64,000 nt of DNA from Candidatus Rifleibacteriota bacterium (lineage in GTDB: Bacteria; Muiribacteriota; Ozemobacteria; Ozemobacterales; Ozemobacteraceae): assembly GCA_018818125.1 (NCBI GenBank), contig JAHISQ010000112.1:1-64000 (forward strand), written 5' to 3'. The translations under genes and the position numbers were made by a program. A model generated the notes under the pieces. The model made no database searches. It was not told where the DNA came from and saw nothing but the letters and a program-made list of their open reading frames with translations. Positions 17,339-26,003 of the stretch are shown one piece after another (the first letter of the stretch is position 1; every line of letters starts with the position of its first letter).

Positions 17339-18193
17339 ATGAAGAGGACAGCAATTATCGTTTTTGTGTTGCTTATTGTTGCCACGAGCCTGTCGGCTCA
17401 AAGCGAAACTCCTGCTCAAAGCGAAACCCCGGCTATGACTGGTAAGATTCTTTATATTGATTCGACAGCCCCAGATTCTTATTTTTTGACCAGCATTAAT
17501 CCTGATGGTAGCGGCAAGACCCGTCTTACTCCAGCGTTCAATAATATGATGTTCCCACGCTATAACGAGGCGTCAGGTTGGATCGGGTTTACCAATAAGA
17601 CCCCCGACATGACTTCTGAAATTTACCTGCTCAATCGTAGCGGCGACCGTGTTAAAAAAGTGCTCACCGACGCTGCAATTGAAGACTTTTCACCAGATGG
17701 AAAGTTCTTTCTTTACACTACCTGTGATGGCAAGGCTGAACTCTTTGTCTACAGTCTCGATCGCAAGCGCGCTACCAAGATTTCACAGAATCTAAAGGTT
17801 ACCGCTGCCAGTTACTCGAAAAACGGTGAATGGATAGCGACTTCTGTGCTTGCAGAAGACGGAACCAACGATCTTTATCTGATTTCGACTCTGGCACAGG
17901 GGATCATCAGACTGACCGAGACTAAGAAGGTTAACGAAACCTTTCCGGTTTTTACCAACGATGACAAATTTTTGGTGTATTTTACTGATCGCTATGGCAG
18001 CAATGAGCTTGAATTCATGAATATCGAAACCAAAGAGCTGCAGCGCCCTAACATTACAGGTCTTTTTCCCTCGCTTTCACCAGACAACATGAATGTGGCC
18101 TTTCAAGTTGGCAACAGTATCGCGGTCAGCCGCATTGATGGTCTCAATATTAAAGTTCTGGCTCCAGGGCGCACTCCTCTCTGGACTAAATAA
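17339..18193 (+). CDS. Exported TolB-like beta-propeller protein
   Basis: 284 aa, ATG 17339 with GAAAGG upstream. The signal peptide is MKRTAIIVFVLLIVATSLSA, followed by a duplicated 'QSETPA' motif. The body consists of WD40-like/TolB propeller blades (e.g. 'FLTSINPDGSGKTRLTPA', 'EIYLLNRSGDRVKKVLTDAAIEDFSPDGKFFLYTT', 'LFVYSLDRKRATKIS', 'FPVFTNDDKFLVYFTDR'), each with the S-P/N-D-G-K turn. The protein is periplasmic. It is shorter than TolB and has no TolB N-domain, and no Tol-Pal genes are nearby, so it is not called tolB. The role is unknown. Confidence 0.75.
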   Translation: MKRTAIIVFVLLIVATSLSAQSETPAQSETPAMTGKILYIDSTAPDSYFLTSINPDGSGKTRLTPAFNNMMFPRYNEASGWIGFTNKTPDMTSEIYLLNRSGDRVKKVLTDAAIEDFSPDGKFFLYTTCDGKAELFVYSLDRKRATKISQNLKVTAASYSKNGEWIATSVLAEDGTNDLYLISTLAQGIIRLTETKKVNETFPVFTNDDKFLVYFTDRYGSNELEFMNIETKELQRPNITGLFPSLSPDNMNVAFQVGNSIAVSRIDGLNIKVLAPGRTPLWTK

Positions 18194-18195
18194 AT

Positions 18196-18224
18196 TTGAC
18201 CTTGCTCTGATTGAATTGTAAACT
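18196..18224 (+). promoter_or_regulatory. Promoter of the UspA-family gene
   Basis: TTGACC (18196-18201), a 17-bp spacer, then TAAACT (18219-18224). It lies 30 bp before the start codon. Confidence 0.65.
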
Positions 18225-18254
18225 AGCAGCAAGTATAAATGGGAAGGTTCTTCA

Positions 18255-18713
18255 ATGATAAAGTTTAACAAGATACTCGTACCGGTCGATTTTTCGGAAG
18301 GCTCAGCTCTGGCTTTGCGTTATGCAGCCACTTTTGCCCGCGAATATGGCGCGCAGATACATCTGCTCAATGTTATCGAAGAAGAAGTCTTGCAGGCCGG
18401 TTCTCTCGGAGACACTCTAGATACCGCCCACAAATGGGAAGAGCAGAGTAAAAAACTGCTCGAAGAATTTGTTCCCGAAGATCTTAACAACCTCGATATA
18501 ATTAAAAAAGCTCAGGGCGGTCTGGTTTCCGAGAGCATTATTGAATATGCCCGCAGTAATGAAGTCAGTTTGATCATCATCGGTGCCCACGGCAAAAGTG
18601 GCTTTATTGATTCATGGCTTGGTGCCAACAGTTACGAAATTGCCAGAAAATCGCCTTGTGCAGTGCTTACTGTTAAGCCGCAGGCTCGAGGTTTCGTCGA
18701 AAAAGGGTTCTAA
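18255..18713 (+). CDS. Universal stress protein (UspA family)
   Basis: 152 aa, single Usp domain. It starts 'FNKILVPVDFSEGSALALRYAATFAREYGAQIHLLNVIEE' and ends 'LIIIGAHGKSGFIDSWLGANSYEIARKSPCAVLTVKP'. The ATP-loop pattern G-x2-G-x9-G is present (GAHGKSGFIDSWLG) with Ala-Asn following where Ser/Thr is common, so nucleotide binding is likely but not certain. The gene has its own promoter, and its stop codon interlocks with that of the convergent U32 gene. Confidence 0.9.
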   Translation: MIKFNKILVPVDFSEGSALALRYAATFAREYGAQIHLLNVIEEEVLQAGSLGDTLDTAHKWEEQSKKLLEEFVPEDLNNLDIIKKAQGGLVSESIIEYARSNEVSLIIIGAHGKSGFIDSWLGANSYEIARKSPCAVLTVKPQARGFVEKGF

Positions 18714-20956
18714 CCCACTTTAAAAGCTTCAAGCATCCGGTTCAGGTCTTTGGCGACCTGGACCGGATTTTCTTGCGGGGAAATGGCGATGTCGATCTGT
18801 AGTGATGCGTTGCCATGCCGGGTCAGCGAAGCCGGGATATCTTCGAGAAACGTTGCAGTGATACCGTTACCGATCGGCAGTTGAAAGAATCGGTCGTTAT
18901 GGGAGTTTTGCACGACCTTGCCGGGCGCTAAGTCTGATTTAAAGCGTGAAAAGGAAACGAGCGGGTTCCAGGCACAACTGGTGCGAAAACCCGTCAGATT
19001 TTCCGGTATGCGTTCGTCCTTCCACTCTCGGCTTAGAATTGGCTCAATGCCGCGATTCCTAATGAAGTCAAGTGCCGCCAGATTGCAGGTGTTAAAGCTC
19101 CAGTCCAGCAAAAATTTGAGGTGTGGCAGTAGTCTGGCGAGGTCGAAGGCTTCCCAGCCAAAACACAGAAATTCGCCGCTTTCGACTGTTCTCAGCTGCT
19201 CTAGCAGAGTGTCGAAATGTTGTCGGTTGATGATCGGTGGCAACCACCATGCTGTTTTACCGTGAATTACCTTGTCAGCGCGCGCACTGTCGCCTTTCCA
19301 CGGCAATACCCAGCGGTCGGGGTTAATGTCGCGTAAAAACGGAAAGCTTTGATTCCAGACGCGCAGACGGATTTGTGGTGGCTGTGTTGCTGAAAAATGA
19401 CTGGAATAATCGACCTGCCGGCTTTCATTGGCTGCCTGAATCATGTCGGCGATGCTGATTTTTTGCTGAGGTGGCGGCAATTGTTCCAGTTTGTAAATAT
19501 ATTCGACGAGGCTTCGCTTAAGACGCTTCAGTGAACTGCCACTGACGTGAAGGCCTTCGCTGAGGCGTGCAGTTACGTGGCGTCCAGCTTTAAAAAGTTC
19601 GCCGAGTATGGTGAACTTCTCCTGCAGGGGGCCTTTTTCGAGACCTTTATTCATAGCTAGTTGGAGTGGTTCATCGGTTTCCAGGCGCAACGGGTGCTCG
19701 TTTATAACTGTTTCGACCGCGAGTGGCGTGCCATCATGCCCAGACCAGAACAGATCAACCGGGCGGCGCTCCCAGTCACGGTTCCATTGCGATTCCCAGT
19801 TTTCGCTGCTGCCTTGCGAAGAGCGGCGAATTTCGGTGCCAGCTTTCAGCGAAGATGGTAAACCCCTTACCATGGCGAATTCAGGATGTTTCCGTTCGGT
19901 TTTTACCCAGGTAATACGGCTGCCATGCCGCTCGCCGTGATTGAACCAAAAAACTCCATCTCCCGGTTGCAACGCTTGCACTATATTAAGCTCTACCAGG
20001 CCATCTTTGCTCTTGCCGGTGATAGTTGCCGCAAGTGCTCCTTCTCGTCCGACATTTGCTCCGGTCCGCCACTCATCAGCCTCGGCCGTGCCATTAAAAA
20101 AACCTGTGGAAGCTACTCGCGAAAAAACTTCGTCAAGTATTTCTGGTTGCAGCTGTTTGTGCTGGTCGATAGCCTGGCGATAGGCTTTAACCGTCTGATA
20201 TACATAATCTGGGCCCTTCATGCGGCCTTCAATTTTCAGAGAAACAAGGCCACAGCTCTGCAGCTGTGTGATTTGAGAAATCAAACGCAGATCTTTGGGA
20301 CTGAAGCAGCAGCTTGCCTGTTCTGGCTTGCCGTTGCACGCGTATTCTTTGCGACAGGGTTGGGCACAGGTGCCACGATTGCCAGACCGGCTGCCTAGCG
20401 CAATGCTCCAGAAACAACGCCCGGAAATGCTGTAGCACATGGCTCCATGTACGAATGCTTCGAACTCCAGGTCTGGGTGCGCGACTCCGAGGCTGCGAAT
20501 CTCTTCAAAACTCAATTCGCGCGGCAGAATAACTCTGGTGATATTGAGGTCTGCCAGCTCTTTCCTTCCGCCTTGGCCGAACCATGTTCCTTGTGTACTT
20601 AAATGTAGCGGTATTCTGCTCTTGCGTCGGCGAATCAACGCGGCAACGCCGAGATCTTGAATTATCAGGGCATCTGGCTGTAGAATTTCATAAAAAGCGA
20701 GCGCTTCTTCGAGCAGTTTGAATTCATGTTCGAATACAATCGTATTAAGCGTTATATAAAGTTTCTTGTTGAGAGCTTCAGTTACCCGGCGAGCCCAGTG
20801 CAGGTTTTTCTCGTCGAAGTTGCCAGCAAAAGCTCTCGCTCCAAAGTGTTTCCCAGCCAGATATACTGCATCTGCGCCAGCCAGACAGGCTGCCTTAAGG
20901 CATGCCGGAGTGCCGACCGGAGCCAGAAGCTCAATTTTTTTACCAGGTGTGACCAA
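18710..20956 (-). CDS. U32 family peptidase-like protein (RlhA/TrhP-type)
   Basis: 748 aa. The start is a TTG at 20956, directly after the aroQ stop, with GAAAGAGA as SD; no in-frame ATG is available. Residues about 8-290 form the U32 core: 'IELLAPVGTPACLKAACLAGADAVYLAGK', 'HGAMCYSISGRCFWSIALGSRSGNRGTCAQPCRKEY' and 'PKDLRLI...LKIEGRMKGPDYVYQTVKAYR'. The cysteines of the last two motifs could hold a metal centre. The long C-terminal part corresponds to the DUF3656-containing members. U32 proteins of this type include RlhA and TrhP, which hydroxylate cytidine in rRNA or uridine in tRNA using prephenate-pathway metabolites. Which activity applies here is unknown. Coupling to the shikimate gene aroQ is suggestive. 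Confidence 0.88.
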   Translation of the reverse strand: MVTPGKKIELLAPVGTPACLKAACLAGADAVYLAGKHFGARAFAGNFDEKNLHWARRVTEALNKKLYITLNTIVFEHEFKLLEEALAFYEILQPDALIIQDLGVAALIRRRKSRIPLHLSTQGTWFGQGGRKELADLNITRVILPRELSFEEIRSLGVAHPDLEFEAFVHGAMCYSISGRCFWSIALGSRSGNRGTCAQPCRKEYACNGKPEQASCCFSPKDLRLISQITQLQSCGLVSLKIEGRMKGPDYVYQTVKAYRQAIDQHKQLQPEILDEVFSRVASTGFFNGTAEADEWRTGANVGREGALAATITGKSKDGLVELNIVQALQPGDGVFWFNHGERHGSRITWVKTERKHPEFAMVRGLPSSLKAGTEIRRSSQGSSENWESQWNRDWERRPVDLFWSGHDGTPLAVETVINEHPLRLETDEPLQLAMNKGLEKGPLQEKFTILGELFKAGRHVTARLSEGLHVSGSSLKRLKRSLVEYIYKLEQLPPPQQKISIADMIQAANESRQVDYSSHFSATQPPQIRLRVWNQSFPFLRDINPDRWVLPWKGDSARADKVIHGKTAWWLPPIINRQHFDTLLEQLRTVESGEFLCFGWEAFDLARLLPHLKFLLDWSFNTCNLAALDFIRNRGIEPILSREWKDERIPENLTGFRTSCAWNPLVSFSRFKSDLAPGKVVQNSHNDRFFQLPIGNGITATFLEDIPASLTRHGNASLQIDIAISPQENPVQVAKDLNRMLEAFKVG

Positions 20957-20959
20957 TAA

Positions 20960-21382
20960 TCATTCTCTTTCAAGTAGCCACTCAAGGGCTACGCGGTAAA
21001 CATCGGAGCCGAGACCCATGATCACCCCTTTGCATACCGGACTTAGCAGCGAAGTATGTCTGAAAGGCTCACGCGCCGAAATATTTGAAATATGAACTTC
21101 AACAACCTCTGCTTCGATGCCAGCAATACAGTCGCGCAGACTGACGCTGGTATGAGCCAGCCCACCAGCATTGAGAACGACCGAATCCTTGGCGCTCAGT
21201 TTCTGAAGATAATCAATAATCTCGCCTTCGTGGTTGCTTTGTAAAAAGCCGATTTGCGCACTGTTGCAGAATGCAATTTCCTCAAGCTCCTCTTTGATGT
21301 CTTTGAGCGTGCGGCTGCCATAAATTTCGGGCTCGCGTTTGCCGAGCAAGTTGAGATTGGGACCATTAACAATATGAATCAT
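20960..21382 (-). CDS. aroQ: Type II 3-dehydroquinate dehydratase
   Basis: 140 aa. 'MIHIVNGPNLNLLGKREPEIYG' contains the conserved N-G-P-N-L-N-L-L-G and the catalytic Tyr21. 'FLQSNHEGEIIDYLQK' and 'VLNAGGLAHTSVSLRDCI' hold the substrate-binding Asn and the loop, and 'VEVHISNISAREPFRHTSLLS' the catalytic His region. The usual 'PGAYTHTS' reads 'AGGLAHTS'. The enzyme converts 3-dehydroquinate to 3-dehydroshikimate in the cytoplasm as a dodecamer. It is the middle gene of a tight three-gene unit. Confidence 0.95.
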   Translation of the reverse strand: MIHIVNGPNLNLLGKREPEIYGSRTLKDIKEELEEIAFCNSAQIGFLQSNHEGEIIDYLQKLSAKDSVVLNAGGLAHTSVSLRDCIAGIEAEVVEVHISNISAREPFRHTSLLSPVCKGVIMGLGSDVYRVALEWLLERE

Positions 21383-21388
21383 CTGGTG

Positions 21389-22513
21389 CTACCTGCGACT
21401 TTCTGAAGAAAGTAGGATGTCGAGAACATTATACGACGTTTTCATAAACATTATCAGCTCGGCTGCACAGCGTATGCCGAATAGTCGTGAAAAAAAACAT
21501 CGCCGCCAGAATCTGGCAGTAACCTTTTGAAGTTTGGAAAGCGGCCAGCGATACTCGTCGCTGATATTTATGCGCTCTGCGGCAGCAAGAGGTGCAGTGT
21601 CTGCTCCGATATCGAAGCAGTTGTAATCGAGCTGCAGGCATGGTTGGCAATCCGCCGCCTTTATCTGTGCGAGTTTTTCGAGAGTGAGTCCGTGGTTTTC
21701 TGATTCGGACTGGTAGAGCCAGATCTGGCGGAGCGGCGCTCCAACCTTTGAAAATTGCAGCTGCTCGCTTAGTTTAAAGCTTGCAGCAAAAGGCATATCG
21801 AGATTGAGCATTACCGAGCGTAGTTCGTGCAGACGCTCGGTTGTCAATCCACAAGGGTGCAGATGAACAGCTTGAAAACCGGATTGTTTAAGCCAGTTCA
21901 TCAGTTGCGAAAACCATTCAAGGCCTGGCCAGGTGGAGTGCGCGTCAGACTGGTCGAGCAGCCCAAGCCATGGCTGAAATACTTCAATAGTGCGCCCGGC
22001 CAGCCATTTTTCAGGGTGTGATTCATATTCGCCGTCTATGAGCAACTCAGTCGGAACAGCAAGCTGTGAAAGCTGTCCGTCTGCCTGCTGGTCAAATAGA
22101 CCGGTCGGGATTTCGCCGCGCAATATTCTCAATACCGAGGTTTTACCGGTACCGCAGACTGTAAAGTCGAAAAGTTCACTATGTGCTTGTTGATAACTGC
22201 ACCCACCAATCCGCGCCTGCAAAAACTGTTGTCGCAGACGCGTGACTATTTTCTGTAGAGTGTCAGCGGCTATGAAGCTGACAAACTGTAAAATTATTGC
22301 CCGTACTGCCCCGGCGTTAAAAGCCGACAAACAGTCGTAAAATTGAGTTGTATCGTTGCCGGTGAGCGTGGCGATTCTATCTGGTGCTGTGGCAGCGAGA
22401 CAGTAGAGCCCGAGTGGCGCAAAGTGTCCACCAAAACGACGCAAGCTGTGAAGCTGGCTCGCCGGTTCAGCGTCTATGCTGATCAATAATATTTCGCTAT
22501 GAGGGTTTTGCAT
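21389..22513 (-). CDS. Protein resembling a B12-binding radical-SAM enzyme but without the iron-sulfur cysteines
   Basis: 374 aa. 'ILLISIDAEP...FGGHFAPLGLYCLAA' at the N-terminus, an alternating alpha/beta stretch to about residue 110, then 'FDFTVCGTGKTSVLRILRGE' recall the cobalamin-binding half of B12-dependent radical-SAM proteins. A TIM-barrel-like half follows ('EWFSQLMNWLKQSGFQAVHLHPCGLTTERLHELRSVML'). No CxxxCxxC motif is present anywhere, nor the usual D-x-H-x-x-G. It may be a decayed or repurposed homologue. It lies first in the unit, 6 bp before aroQ. The function is unknown, and the family assignment is tentative. Confidence 0.5.
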   Translation of the reverse strand: MQNPHSEILLISIDAEPASQLHSLRRFGGHFAPLGLYCLAATAPDRIATLTGNDTTQFYDCLSAFNAGAVRAIILQFVSFIAADTLQKIVTRLRQQFLQARIGGCSYQQAHSELFDFTVCGTGKTSVLRILRGEIPTGLFDQQADGQLSQLAVPTELLIDGEYESHPEKWLAGRTIEVFQPWLGLLDQSDAHSTWPGLEWFSQLMNWLKQSGFQAVHLHPCGLTTERLHELRSVMLNLDMPFAASFKLSEQLQFSKVGAPLRQIWLYQSESENHGLTLEKLAQIKAADCQPCLQLDYNCFDIGADTAPLAAAERINISDEYRWPLSKLQKVTARFWRRCFFSRLFGIRCAAELIMFMKTSYNVLDILLSSESRR

Positions 22514-22635
22514 ACTGTTAAAAGACTGGTAGTTGTCACTCGAATTTTATCATATTCCCGCCCAATTGCCACAAATTACGAACAACCGATGTATCGACTT
22601 CGTTTTTATTCTTGTTAAATTCATTATTCTCGTAA

Positions 22636-22775
22636 GAATGCATCTGGCCATGGATGGCCTTATACAGTTGCGCCGCAGGAATTAGGTGCTCACCGGGGCG
22701 AAGCGCAACTGCCAATGCCTCGAAGAAGTCTCGCTCATATTCCTTGTGGCTCTGAGGTTTTGTGCGAGTTATCTG
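22636..22775. repeat. Interspersed repeat copy R2 (inverted orientation)
   Basis: On the minus strand it reads TCCTGCGGCGCAACTGTATA followed by AGGCCATCCATGGCC (plus-strand 22646-22680), the same core as R1, R4 and R5. It fills the 376-bp gap between two divergent genes. The flanks hold no gene, and the -35 of the UbiA-family promoter abuts its right edge. Confidence 0.7.
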
Positions 22776-22804
22776 TTTACAGGCTGCAGGGATGCTGATA
22801 AAAT
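22776..22804 (+). promoter_or_regulatory. Promoter of the UbiA-family gene
   Basis: TTTACA (22776-22781), a 17-bp spacer, then TAAAAT (22799-22804). The start codon is 85 bp downstream. Confidence 0.6.
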
Positions 22805-22889
22805 ACAGCGCGAGTCAGATGGCAAGGCTTTGTTATATCTCAGTCTGTCATCGCACGCGTGAGCACAGTTCAAAAAGAGGATGAGCGGA

Positions 22890-23786
22890 ATGATTGCACC
22901 GGTGTTTTTCAGTCTCAGGCCGAAGCAATGGATAAAAAATCTGATACTCTTTGCTGCGCTCATATTTTCTGAAAAAGGTCTGCTTTTTGAGCCCGTCGCA
23001 TGGCTTTACGCCTTTGCCGGTTTTATTATTTTTTGTGCACTTTCTGGCAGCGTTTATCTGCTTAACGACATCGCAGATGTCGAAAAAGACCGATTGCACC
23101 CGCAAAAATCACTTCGACCAATCGCCGCCGGCGAATTGTCGATGACCGAGGGCAAGGCCGCGCTGATCATAATATTACTGATCAGTTTGACTGCTGCTTA
23201 TTATCTATCTGAGCTGTTTTTCTCGATGGCGCTTGCTTATTTCATGCTTAATCTGGCCTACAGTTTTAAGCTCAAGAATATGGTGATTCTCGACGTAATG
23301 TGTATTGCCATAGGCTTTGTATTGCGCGCAACCGCCGGGGTTGGCGCTCTGAAGTCGCTTGAGCCGTCGATTTATATTTCGCACTGGCTCGTGCTGTCGA
23401 CAATGATGCTGGCCATGTTTCTTGGTCTGGCCAAGCGTCGCCAGGAAATCGCGACCTACCATGACGAAGCTATACATCACCGCAATATTCTATCTCAGTA
23501 TTCGCTCAACTTTATTGATCAGATGACCTCTATTCTTGCTGCCATGGCAATTTTGACCTATTCATTTTATACCGTCAGCGCTGATACCATCGCTAAATTT
23601 GGCAGTGACCGTCTGATTTACACGGTTCCAATGGTGCTGTATGGCGTTTTGCGCTATCTCTACCTGATCCACATTCAGGATCAGGGTGAAAATCCTTCTG
23701 AGGTGGTCATGCACGACCGGCCTCTGCAGGTAAACCTTTTAATATGGGCTTTATTCGTGATTTTACTTATTCATTTTTCAAAATGA
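22890..23786 (+). CDS. UbiA-family prenyltransferase (decaprenyl-phosphate phosphoribosyltransferase-like)
   Basis: 298 aa from ATG 22890, which has AGAGG nine bases upstream. An ATG at 22881 is too close to that SD. There are about eight or nine membrane segments. The first Asp-rich motif 'NDIADVEKDRLHP' (Asn59-Asp60 to Asp67) and the 'LAYSFKLKNMVILDV' loop match the branch that transfers phosphoribosyl groups to polyprenyl phosphate. 'RPKQWIKNLILFAALIFS' at the N-terminus is also typical of that branch. The product would be a lipid-linked pentose donor for surface glycans. Other UbiA functions cannot be excluded. Confidence 0.82.
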   Translation: MIAPVFFSLRPKQWIKNLILFAALIFSEKGLLFEPVAWLYAFAGFIIFCALSGSVYLLNDIADVEKDRLHPQKSLRPIAAGELSMTEGKAALIIILLISLTAAYYLSELFFSMALAYFMLNLAYSFKLKNMVILDVMCIAIGFVLRATAGVGALKSLEPSIYISHWLVLSTMMLAMFLGLAKRRQEIATYHDEAIHHRNILSQYSLNFIDQMTSILAAMAILTYSFYTVSADTIAKFGSDRLIYTVPMVLYGVLRYLYLIHIQDQGENPSEVVMHDRPLQVNLLIWALFVILLIHFSK

Positions 23787-23883
23787 AGCCGGTTCAATTT
23801 TTTATGTAATCACCTTTTGTCTCTAATCTTTTGTCGCAAAAATGCCGATGTATAAGATAGAAGACGATAAAAGGGAGAATTGT

Positions 23884-24366
23884 ATGCGGCGAGCTTTCAT
23901 TCTGATCCTGGTGACGGCGATATTTATTTTTGCTCTCAACGGGTTTAAAACTGTTGAGCACAGGGCGGTTGAAGTTGTTGCCTGTCGCTTGGCTGGCACT
24001 GATGCATTTTTTCGTCTAGTTCCAAAAGCTTATCAGCCCGGGTTGGTTACGCTCAATGTGAAAATCTATGAAGACAAGGGAATTGCGGCACTTGGCTCGC
24101 GCAAGGTTGAACTTCTGCAACTGCCAGAACAGGGGATTGTATTCCGGGTTCCACTGACAGGGAACTTAAGTATACATCGGACTTATAAAGTTCTTGTTGC
24201 TCTGCCGGGCAATGATGCGAAAACTGTTACTCTGACCTGGGCAAATGTAGCAGTACAGCCAAATAGTTCATCAGGCTTCTTTTCTCGTGATTTTAATCCG
24301 ATTGATGAAATGTCAGAAGTTCGCAATCAGTTCAGAATTGCCGGAATTCGCACCAGTCTGCACTGA
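23884..24366 (+). CDS. Hypothetical protein with N-terminal signal anchor
   Basis: 160 aa from ATG 23884 (GGGAG upstream). The N-terminal hydrophobic helix MRRAFILILVTAIFIFALNG is a signal or anchor. The remainder is beta-rich ('RLVPKAYQPGLVTLNVKIYEDKGIAALGSRKVELLQLP') and possibly an Ig-like periplasmic domain. I recognise no family. It is a single gene convergent with the C26 hydrolase gene. A possible promoter (TTGTCG/TAAGAT, 16-bp spacer) lies just upstream. Confidence 0.55.
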   Translation: MRRAFILILVTAIFIFALNGFKTVEHRAVEVVACRLAGTDAFFRLVPKAYQPGLVTLNVKIYEDKGIAALGSRKVELLQLPEQGIVFRVPLTGNLSIHRTYKVLVALPGNDAKTVTLTWANVAVQPNSSSGFFSRDFNPIDEMSEVRNQFRIAGIRTSLH

Positions 24367-24391
24367 AGTCTAATACTATCTTGTTAAGACC

Positions 24392-25174
24392 TTAATTGAA
24401 TCTTGCACTGATCGCATGGCGGGTTGCTGCTTCGATAAGGCCATTGAACAGGTTCCGACTCAACTGGTCGCCGCTGAAAGTTTCTTCAGGGTGCCATTGC
24501 ACGCCAATATAAAAGCGGTCTATTTCACATTCGACCGCCTCGATTACACCATCGCCGGCTCTAGCGCAGCAGATGAAGCCTTGCGGTATTTCCTTGATAG
24601 CCTGATGATGAAACGAGTTGGTGAAAACTTCATTAGTATCCTTTAATACAGATGCGAGTTTTGAGCCACTCTCTATTTTAAGCTGGTGCGAAACTGCCCA
24701 GCGCGGAGCTTTTTGCGAATGTTGTACCCGTGCGATGCCGCCAAGATCCTGATGTACTTTGCCGCCCAGTGCGATGGCAATAACCTGACAGCCTCGACAG
24801 ATGCCGAGAACAGGCATTTTATGCTGTTCATAAGCTACCTTTGCCAGTTTTAATTCGAATTCGTCACGAAAAGGGTTGACCAGATCGAGAGCCACTGCCG
24901 GATCTTCGTTTTGATAGCGGGGATGAACATCTTCGCCGCCGGGCAGTAGTAGTCCGTCGATCATCCCAAGATAACGATCTACAAAACCAGCCAGATCCGG
25001 TTTTTCAAATCCTGCCTGGGGAAGCGCCGGTGCTGGCAGTAATATTGGCAGGCCCCCAGCCAGCTGAACGGCATGAAAATACTTGCGTGAAACATAGGTT
25101 CTTATACGCATTTCGTTGTCGCGGACCGAAGAGTCTGAATAGGCGATGCCGATTACCGGGCGTTTGTTGCTCAT
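24392..25174 (-). CDS. Gamma-glutamyl-gamma-aminobutyrate hydrolase-type peptidase (C26, PuuD-like)
   Basis: 260 aa from ATG 25174 with AAGGAAA upstream. Class-I glutamine-amidotransferase fold: 'RPVIGIAYS' start, 'GLLLPGGEDVHPRYQNEDP', nucleophile elbow 'VLGICRGCQVIAIALGG', and 'GVQWHPEE' with the catalytic His and Glu. PuuD-type enzymes hydrolyse gamma-glutamyl amides. The last gene of the peptide-transporter operon (its ATG is next to the dppC stop), it may process imported gamma-glutamyl compounds. That link is inferred from position only. Confidence 0.85.
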   Translation of the reverse strand: MSNKRPVIGIAYSDSSVRDNEMRIRTYVSRKYFHAVQLAGGLPILLPAPALPQAGFEKPDLAGFVDRYLGMIDGLLLPGGEDVHPRYQNEDPAVALDLVNPFRDEFELKLAKVAYEQHKMPVLGICRGCQVIAIALGGKVHQDLGGIARVQHSQKAPRWAVSHQLKIESGSKLASVLKDTNEVFTNSFHHQAIKEIPQGFICCARAGDGVIEAVECEIDRFYIGVQWHPEETFSGDQLSRNLFNGLIEAATRHAISARFN

Positions 25175-25175
25175 G

Positions 25176-26003
25176 TTACCAGTTTCCTTTGCGGGATGGG
25201 TCGAGAATGTCACGTAGTTCGTCCCCAAAAACATTGAATACAATTACCAGAAAAGCTATGCAGAGCCCTGGATACGCGACCAGTTCGGGACGGCGCAACA
25301 TGTAGTCTTTTGCTGATGCTACCATGCCGCCCCAGGTTGGCAGGGAAGGGTCAACGCCGAGCCCAAGAAAGCTCAAGCTGGCCTCAGATAGCACGGCAGT
25401 TGCTATGCCCATGGTAAAAATTACGGTTATCAATGGAAGACAGTTGGGCAAAATGTGGGTGAGCACTATGCGCAGGTGACTGGCGCCAAGAGTGCGGGCT
25501 GCTATTACATATTCGGCTGACCGTAATTCTAGCGCGGCTGAGCGAATGATGCGCGCCATTTCTGCCCAGCCGACAATGGCCAGGGCAAAGACAACTGTTT
25601 TTATACCGCTGCCCATTACCATGGAAACAGCTATTGCCAGTAGCAAGCTGGGAAAGGCCAGAAACATATCGACAATGCGCATGAGAAACCAGTCAAGCCA
25701 GCCCCCCGCATAGCCCGCAGCAAGTCCGACTGCCAACCCGATAAATAGTGCCGAAAGCCGAGCTGAAAAACCGATAATCAAAGACAGTCGGGCGCCATAG
25801 ATCAGTCGTGAATATACACACTGGCCTAGTTGATCGCAGCCAAGCGGAAAGCCTTCTTCCTGACTGAGGCGGCGTAGCGGGTCTGTTTCCATGGGGTCGT
25901 TTGTCGCCAGTATAGGAGCAAAAATGGCAACCATAAATACCAGAATGATTCCAATAAAACTCAGCCAGCCGACAAAAGTCAGATTGCGCAGAAATGTTTT
26001 CAT
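25176..26003 (-). CDS. dppC: Peptide/nickel ABC transporter permease, DppC type
   Basis: 275 aa, with about six membrane helices. The N-terminal OppC motif 'DPMETDPLRRLSQEEGFPLGCDQLGQCVYSRLIYGARLSLIIG' is the family's periplasmic gate (normally G.D..G.D). Here the usual Asp-Arg of 'GTDxxGRD' is changed to 'GCDQLGQCV'. The EAA loop is 'EYVIAARTLGASHLRIVLTHILPN'. Its start overlaps the dppB stop by 4 bp, indicating translational coupling. It pairs with DppB to form the membrane channel. The ATPases are not in this operon but occur at 49-51 kb. Confidence 0.9.
   Translation of the reverse strand: MKTFLRNLTFVGWLSFIGIILVFMVAIFAPILATNDPMETDPLRRLSQEEGFPLGCDQLGQCVYSRLIYGARLSLIIGFSARLSALFIGLAVGLAAGYAGGWLDWFLMRIVDMFLAFPSLLLAIAVSMVMGSGIKTVVFALAIVGWAEMARIIRSAALELRSAEYVIAARTLGASHLRIVLTHILPNCLPLITVIFTMGIATAVLSEASLSFLGLGVDPSLPTWGGMVASAKDYMLRRPELVAYPGLCIAFLVIVFNVFGDELRDILDPSRKGNW

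Noticed and set aside
19608..19940. Plus-strand ORFs of 60-170 codons opposite the U32 gene
   Set aside because: They lie wholly antisense to a conserved enzyme, have no SDs and follow from the codon pattern of the true gene.
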